A DNA stretch of 64,000 nucleotides from Phocaeicola_A sp036804505. Its GTDB lineage: Bacteria; Bacteroidota; Bacteroidia; Bacteroidales; Bacteroidaceae. This document shows, one piece after another, positions 58,870-64,000 of this stretch (its first letter is position 1; every line of letters starts with the position of its first letter). The stretch lies in contig DAIRSI010000017.1 in the NCBI GenBank assembly GCA_036804505.1, positions 1 through 64,000 on the forward strand, given 5' to 3'. Both the position numbers and the translations under genes were made by a program. The notes under the pieces were generated by a model. That model was not told the origin of the DNA. It saw only the letters and a program-made list of their open reading frames with translations, and did no database searches.

Positions 58870-58903
58870 AACAGCAGTTTTATGAAAAAACTGCTGTTTT
58901 TTT
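58870..58903 (+). terminator. Terminator after the ECF sigma gene
   Basis: AACAGCAGTTTT (58870-58881) pairs with AAAACTGCTGTT (58887-58898), followed by a T-run. The fecR gene 44 bases on probably has its own promoter. Confidence 0.85.
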
Positions 58904-58946
58904 AAGTAGTCTGTTTATTCATAATCGTCTTTTATGCAAATCACAA

Positions 58947-59939
58947 ATGATGAATGAAGCGTTATTAATAAGGTATTTGAACCATACTTGTTCTCCCTCT
59001 GAGATGAATAGGGTTGAACAATGGATGAATGAAGATAAAAATCATGCTGAATATATTTTCGAAGCTGAACGTATCTGGAATTTGAAGCATGAACTTTATT
59101 ATTCGGATGGGATTGTTCTGGAAAAAGCTTTTTCGAAAATTAAAGATAGAATTGACAAGCCTGAGATATTCAAAGGGACCAATAAAAATCTGCTTAGACT
59201 GTTCTGGTGGCAGTTAGGGGTCGCAGCCGTTATTATTGTTCTGTTGGTGATGAATTTATCTCAAAAGAATAATAGCCAAAATGCAGTTGCTCAGGTTTGG
59301 AACACAATTTCTGTACCGAGAGGTCATATATCGTCAGTGGTCTTGTCTGATGGTACAAAAATAACATTGAATTCAGAAACCGTTCTTCGTTATCCCTCGT
59401 TGTTTAATGAACAAAATCGAGTTGTGGAATTAGAAGGGGAAGCATTGTTTGAGGTAAATCATAGCGATACTCATCCTTTTATAGTAAAAACGGAAAAGCT
59501 CACAGTAAGAGACTTGGGTACTGTTTTTGATTTGAAAGCATATCCATCTGAGCAGACTTTCGTTTCTTTATCCGAAGGAAAAGTGGAAGTCGAGAGTATA
59601 GACAAACGGAATAAGATTACATTGAAACCCAATGAGATGGTATTTTATACGGAATCTGTCGGGATGACTTTGAAACAAGTTTCTGATGCCCGGTCTGTTT
59701 CTTCCTGGATTGGAGGAGAAGGTACTTATAAAGATATGAAGCTTGAGGATATTTGCAATGACTTGGAAAGACGATATGGGGTGGATATTATCATTGACAA
59801 TCCGTCTCTGAAAAATGAAATTTTTACTTGCCATTATAAGGAAGGGACTTCTATTATACAAATAATGAATTTACTTAAATATACCAAGAAACTTGATTTT
59901 TCTGAAAAACAAGGGACTATACTAATAACCAAACCATAA
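58947..59939 (+). CDS. FecR-type anti-sigma factor
   Basis: The 330-residue protein has an N-terminal cytoplasmic region, one membrane helix near residues 90-105 (LFWWQLGVAAVIIVLLVMNL), a periplasmic FecR domain (SVPRGHISSVVLSDGTKITL; LRYPSLFNEQNRVVELEGEA) and a C-terminal domain of DUF4974 type. It transmits the state of the SusC signalling domain to the ECF sigma factor. Confidence 0.9.
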   Translation: MMNEALLIRYLNHTCSPSEMNRVEQWMNEDKNHAEYIFEAERIWNLKHELYYSDGIVLEKAFSKIKDRIDKPEIFKGTNKNLLRLFWWQLGVAAVIIVLLVMNLSQKNNSQNAVAQVWNTISVPRGHISSVVLSDGTKITLNSETVLRYPSLFNEQNRVVELEGEALFEVNHSDTHPFIVKTEKLTVRDLGTVFDLKAYPSEQTFVSLSEGKVEVESIDKRNKITLKPNEMVFYTESVGMTLKQVSDARSVSSWIGGEGTYKDMKLEDICNDLERRYGVDIIIDNPSLKNEIFTCHYKEGTSIIQIMNLLKYTKKLDFSEKQGTILITKP

Positions 59940-59995
59940 AAAAGAAGGGAGGAAGAATGAAGTAGAAATTAAAAAATTGTTTGTTTGATAAATAT

Positions 59996-62900
59996 ATGAA
60001 ACAACATAGATTTAAAAACCTAAATGTAATACTAAAATTTTCACATATGAATTATAAATTTAAAAGTACGGATGGCATATCCAATACAAGGTTTTTGCTA
60101 CGAATAATGCCTAAATTTAGAAGATGTTTTATTCTTTTAATTTGTATTGTAATGAGTCAGAGTTTTCTGACTCCTATAAGTGCATCTAATGAGATGCTTT
60201 CTGTTAATCTCCAACAGGCAACGGTGGGGAGTGTTCTATCTGCCATTGAAAAGCAGAGCGATTATTATTTTACTTATAATTCCGAACTGATTGATGTCAA
60301 TCGTTCTGTCTCAATTAATATCAAGAATAAGTCCATCGAATCAATATTAAAGGATTTGTTTGCCGGTGAGAATGTAAGATATAAGATTGTAGGGAAGAAT
60401 GTAGTTCTCTATAAATCATTACCCGCACAACAGAATGGGAAAAGAAAAGTGACAGGTGTTGTTAAAGATTCCGGTGGTCCAATTATCGGTGCAAACATTA
60501 TAGAGAAGGGAACACACAATGGAACTATAACTGATACCGAAGGGCGTTTTTCCTTGGAAGTAGGTGATAATGCCACTCTGGAAATTTCCTATATCGGTTA
60601 TGTACCGCAAAACATTAAGATTACAAATCAGAAATCCTTGAGTGTAACGATGAAGGAAGATTCACAAACACTGGATGAACTGGTTGTAGTAGGGTATGGA
60701 ACAGTCAAGAAAAGTGATTTGACAGGTTCTGTATCTTCGGTAAAGTCCGATGAAATAACCAAGATGGCAACAAATTCTCCGGTAGCAGCATTACAAGGAC
60801 GTGCAGCCGGTGTTTCTGTCTCATTGGGATCTGGTTCTCCGGACGCGACAGCTTCTATTCAGATAAGAGGCGTAGGTACTCCTAATGATTCATCTCCTTT
60901 GTATGTCGTAGATGGCTTTCCAATGAGTGATATTAATTATTTGAATCCGGAGGATATAGAATCCATTGAAATATTGAAGGATGCTTCCGCCTGTGCAATC
61001 TATGGTTCAAGAGGAGCAAACGGCGTTGTAGTTATTACTACAAAGAAAGGTAAGGAAGGTGATTTAAGAGTCAAGTTCAATGCATATTACGGCATAGAAC
61101 ATCTTGCCTCCAAACCGGAAATGCTTGATTCAAAACAATATGGAGACTTGGTAAATGAAACTTATGCAAATTCAGGTGCATCACCCTTATATTCAAACAC
61201 AAGTAATCTTCAGAATACTGATTGGTATAAAGAAGTTACCCGTTTAGGACGTTTCCAGAACTATAATGTTAATCTGACAGGTGGTGGAAGCAAGGTTCAG
61301 TCAGTATTCAGTGCAAACTATTACAGAAGAGACGGTATGGTGAAATCCACCAATTATGAAAGAATTACATTGAATCAGAATAATGTTATCAAAGCAACGA
61401 GTTTTTTGAAATTTACGACAGACTTGTCAGTTGCCATGACAACACATAAGAGATTGGATCCTTCAAGTATTTTCCTTTCATCCTTGATTGCTCCTCCTGA
61501 TGTTCCTGTTTGGGATTCTTCTACAAATTATTATTCAGGTATCACGAGATTCAGACTGGGTAATCCTGCCGGTACTATTGCTAGAAATGAAGGTGAGTAC
61601 AAGAGGTCATTTTTTATAGCAAACTTCAGCGCCGATTTAAATATAACAAAGGATCTGGTTTATACATCACGTTTTGGACTGAAAGTCAGAAATGACAACG
61701 ATAAGGATTTTACTCCAACTTTTTATGAAACCGCTAATATTTCAACTTTGACCAATACTGTTTATAGAGCTTCGGAAAGAACGACGGACTGGACTTGGGA
61801 AAATATGTTGACCTATCATCATAATTTTGCTGACAAACACGATTTGACGGCGATGGCTGCAATGTCTGCCCGCAGTTATGGGAATGACAGCTATTCGGCA
61901 ACCAAACAAGGAGCACCATTGGAATCAAAGGAATTTTGGTATTTTGATTCTGCTACGAATAATCCTTTGGCAAGTGGTGATGGCGCCGAATTATCCATGC
62001 TGTCTTATTTAGGAAGACTTAATTATGGATTTATGAATCGTTATTTAATCACAGCAAGTATTCGTGCTGATGGTTCTTCAAGGTTTACGAAGAATAACCG
62101 TTGGGGATATTTCCCTTCAGCAGCCTTGGCTTGGAAACTTTCTGAAGAGAAGTTTTTCAAGAACTGGAACCAGAATTGGTTGAACAGTGTCAAACTAAGA
62201 GCTGGATATGGTGAAATCGGTAACGAAAACATATATTCCTATTATCCTTATTTGACTCCAATTGCACAGCAACAGTATTATACATTAGGTTCAAGTCAGA
62301 GTAGAATCAATGGTGCAGCACCCTCGGCAATCGGTAATTCGGATGCAAAATGGGAAACATCCAAACAATTGAACTTTGGTGTTGACTTATCTTTCTTGAA
62401 TTCGGCTTTGACTATAACTGCAGATTATTATATCAGAAAAACTGATGACATCTTGTTGTCTCAGCAGATTCCTAATACATCCGGATTCAGTACGACGATT
62501 CGTAATGTGGGTGGTATGAAGAATAACGGTTTTGAATTTACTGCAGGTTATAAGGGTGGTAAAGGTGACTTTACATATAATATAAATGGTAACTTTGCGC
62601 TTGTCCGCAATAAAGTAACTGATTTGGGAACATCGAGCGCATTGGTTTCCAATATTCCTTATTTGGGCAATCTGATTGATTTGCAGGGTGCTCTTGGAAA
62701 CATGATTCGTAGCGTAGTTGGTAAGCCTTACGGACAGTTCTATGGATATGTGACAGATGGTATTTTCCAGAACCAGAACGAAATAGATGCTTATAAGAAA
62801 GACGGAGCTTTGATTCAGCCTGATGCAAAACCGGGTGACTTCAAGTTCAAGGATGTGAACAACAACGGCAAGATTGATACAGGCGATATGGATTTTATCG

Positions 62901-63400
62901 GGAATCCTATACCGGACGTAACTTTCGGACTGTCTTTTGATGCTAATTACAAGAAATTTGATTTCAGTTGTTTGTTCCAGGGTGTTGCCGGAAACGATAT
63001 TTATAATGCGGCTAAATATTATTTCATGAGATTTGATGGACGTCAGAATGTTCGTACAGACTATCTGAAAGACTATTGGCATGGAGAAGGAACATCCAAT
63101 AAGATTCCTATCCCTACTACTGATTCTTCAAGAAACAGCAGAAACTTCAAAAATTCTGATTACTATGTAGAAGATGGTTCCTATGTAAGATTAAAGACAA
63201 TCCAATTAGGATATACTTTTTCTCCAAAATTGGCCGAAGGTGTGAAACCGTCTGTTCGCGTGTATATTTCAGCTCAGAACTTGTTTACGATTACAGGTTA
63301 TAGTGGTTTTGATCCTGAAGTTTCTAATGATATTTCAGTTGATAGAGGCCAGTATCCGCAGGCCCAGTCATTTATGCTTGGAACTGTTATTAATTTTTAG
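59996..63400 (+). CDS. SusC-family TonB-dependent receptor with STN domain
   Basis: About 1134 residues. After a long N-terminus and signal region comes an STN domain (LSVNLQQATVGSVLSAIEKQ), which contacts FecR. Then a carboxypeptidase-like domain (VTGVVKDSGGPIIGANIIEK), the plug (LDELVVVGYGTVKKSDLTGS; GSRGANGVVVITTKKG) and the barrel to a terminal FMLGTVINF. It imports oligosaccharides through the outer membrane with SusD. The STN domain is the hallmark of ECF/anti-sigma controlled SusC proteins. ATG 59996 is used; ATG 60047 is also possible. Confidence 0.9.
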   Translation: MKQHRFKNLNVILKFSHMNYKFKSTDGISNTRFLLRIMPKFRRCFILLICIVMSQSFLTPISASNEMLSVNLQQATVGSVLSAIEKQSDYYFTYNSELIDVNRSVSINIKNKSIESILKDLFAGENVRYKIVGKNVVLYKSLPAQQNGKRKVTGVVKDSGGPIIGANIIEKGTHNGTITDTEGRFSLEVGDNATLEISYIGYVPQNIKITNQKSLSVTMKEDSQTLDELVVVGYGTVKKSDLTGSVSSVKSDEITKMATNSPVAALQGRAAGVSVSLGSGSPDATASIQIRGVGTPNDSSPLYVVDGFPMSDINYLNPEDIESIEILKDASACAIYGSRGANGVVVITTKKGKEGDLRVKFNAYYGIEHLASKPEMLDSKQYGDLVNETYANSGASPLYSNTSNLQNTDWYKEVTRLGRFQNYNVNLTGGGSKVQSVFSANYYRRDGMVKSTNYERITLNQNNVIKATSFLKFTTDLSVAMTTHKRLDPSSIFLSSLIAPPDVPVWDSSTNYYSGITRFRLGNPAGTIARNEGEYKRSFFIANFSADLNITKDLVYTSRFGLKVRNDNDKDFTPTFYETANISTLTNTVYRASERTTDWTWENMLTYHHNFADKHDLTAMAAMSARSYGNDSYSATKQGAPLESKEFWYFDSATNNPLASGDGAELSMLSYLGRLNYGFMNRYLITASIRADGSSRFTKNNRWGYFPSAALAWKLSEEKFFKNWNQNWLNSVKLRAGYGEIGNENIYSYYPYLTPIAQQQYYTLGSSQSRINGAAPSAIGNSDAKWETSKQLNFGVDLSFLNSALTITADYYIRKTDDILLSQQIPNTSGFSTTIRNVGGMKNNGFEFTAGYKGGKGDFTYNINGNFALVRNKVTDLGTSSALVSNIPYLGNLIDLQGALGNMIRSVVGKPYGQFYGYVTDGIFQNQNEIDAYKKDGALIQPDAKPGDFKFKDVNNNGKIDTGDMDFIGNPIPDVTFGLSFDANYKKFDFSCLFQGVAGNDIYNAAKYYFMRFDGRQNVRTDYLKDYWHGEGTSNKIPIPTTDSSRNSRNFKNSDYYVEDGSYVRLKTIQLGYTFSPKLAEGVKPSVRVYISAQNLFTITGYSGFDPEVSNDISVDRGQYPQAQSFMLGTVINF

Positions 63401-63411
63401 GAGGATGATTT

Positions 63412-64000
63412 ATGAAAACACATAAAATATTATTTTTAGGTTTGTCAGTTTTGGCATTAAGCTCTTGTTCGGATTTCTTGGACAAGAAACCTCTTGTTGA
63501 AACCTCTGTTCAGACGTATTATTCATCAGATACAGAAGCCAATACTGCCATTGTAGGAGTCTATTCACATATGCAGAACGAAGGCTTTGAACTGGCTCCT
63601 TTCATGATTGTCGGCGATGATTGTTCCGATGATTGTGATTTGGGCAATAGCTATAGTGATGCTTATTCATGGTTGGGCCCTGTTGCCATGTCCTTGCAGA
63701 AATTTGATAATGTCTCTACAAACTGGTTAGCCAATCAGCTTTGGGGTGAGGCTTTAGGTGGAGTAACGTGGGCTACTCAGGCAATACAAAGCATTACAGC
63801 CAATTCCAGTAAACTTACTGAATCCAAAAAAAATCAATATTTGGGCGAAGCTTATTACATGAGGGCTTTTTATTATTTCTTCTTGACACGACAATACGGA
63901 AGAATGCCTATTATAGACCATGTATTGAGTTATAGTGAATACTATGAGCCGAGAGCTACTTTGGATGAAACTTATGCTTTCATGGAAAAGGATTTGACTA
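63412..64000 (+). CDS. SusD/RagB-like glycan-binding lipoprotein (cut by window end)
   Basis: 196 codons are visible before the right edge. The protein starts with a lipoprotein signal (FLGLSVLALSSCSDFLDKKP; Cys near residue 19) and has the SusD N-terminal pattern (TEANTAIVGVYSHMQNE; YLGEAYYMRAFYYFFLTRQY then GRMPI). It covers the SusC channel at the cell surface and binds glycan. A GGAGG site lies just upstream, 8 bases before the ATG, and SusC ends 11 bases earlier. Confidence 0.95.
   Translation, partial: MKTHKILFLGLSVLALSSCSDFLDKKPLVETSVQTYYSSDTEANTAIVGVYSHMQNEGFELAPFMIVGDDCSDDCDLGNSYSDAYSWLGPVAMSLQKFDNVSTNWLANQLWGEALGGVTWATQAIQSITANSSKLTESKKNQYLGEAYYMRAFYYFFLTRQYGRMPIIDHVLSYSEYYEPRATLDETYAFMEKDLT

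Noticed and set aside
1..64000. CRISPR array
   Set aside because: No regularly spaced direct repeats and no cas genes were found; the only repeats are those at 46135-46644.

Overview
The window is chromosomal DNA of a member of the Bacteroidales, most likely Bacteroides, Phocaeicola or a close relative. Four things point there. A SusC/SusD pair lies behind an ECF sigma factor and a FecR anti-sigma factor. Many families are typical of this order (DUF4252, DUF4491, DUF3788, DUF2851, DUF4369, CPBP proteases, tricorn-like S41 peptidase). Genes are repeatedly preceded by the Bacteroidetes -7 box TAnnTTTG, sometimes with a TTTG/TTG -33 box 19-20 bases upstream. Neither tRNA gene encodes its CCA end. 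The species cannot be fixed from sequence reading alone.

Layout. 1-5860 is accessory DNA: a possible transposase edge, an N-formylglutamate amidohydrolase-like gene behind an 18-codon leader ORF, a frameshifted gene remnant, two tandem HipB/HipA toxin-antitoxin-like modules separated by a DUF4143 ATPase fragment, a small membrane protein coupled to the second hipA, and a DUF3788 gene. 6177-11660 holds tRNA-Met, a HAD phosphatase with ribF, a CPBP protease, a DUF2975/HTH pair, a YgjP-like metallopeptidase and a head-GIN lipoprotein. 11753-18352 is a metal or tetrapyrrole uptake region: an exported CbiK-type chelatase, a TonB receptor, a PepSY membrane protein, a DUF4491 protein and cobyrinate diamide synthase (cbiA).

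18680-40060 is mostly housekeeping: DUF2851-thioesterase-dprA; dapB-lepB-(degenerate lepB)-wbqC; a DEAD-box helicase; a SIS isomerase; an M16 peptidase and type II pantothenate kinase; an ECF sigma/DUF4252 module; topA-aroK-speA-argB; a NUDIX hydrolase; a histidine-kinase homologue without its phospho-accepting histidine; and a second HAD phosphatase. 40257-46126 is a GH3 glycosidase followed by a tricorn-like S41 peptidase. 46127-46775 has no convincing gene but carries a 218-bp element with 24-bp inverted ends, tandem repeats and a long hairpin. 46776-48455 is a PqqD / S24-S26 peptidase / HprK-like kinase operon. 48534-54682 has tRNA-Leu, a mannose-1-phosphate guanylyltransferase, greA-HIT, a cysteine-less thioredoxin-like lipoprotein and pnp.

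54933 to the right edge is a polysaccharide utilisation locus: GH2, GH43, ECF sigma, FecR, SusC with an STN signalling domain, and a SusD cut by the window end. The expected logic is that glycan passing through SusC signals via STN to FecR, which releases the sigma factor to switch on the locus.

Most unusual items: the PqqD/peptidase/kinase operon with no radical SAM enzyme nearby; a 22-bp motif at the same distance upstream of both the TonB-receptor and PepSY genes; the signal peptidase paralogue missing both catalytic residues; the His-to-Tyr histidine kinase; the hipA-coupled membrane microprotein; and the leader ORF at 242-298.
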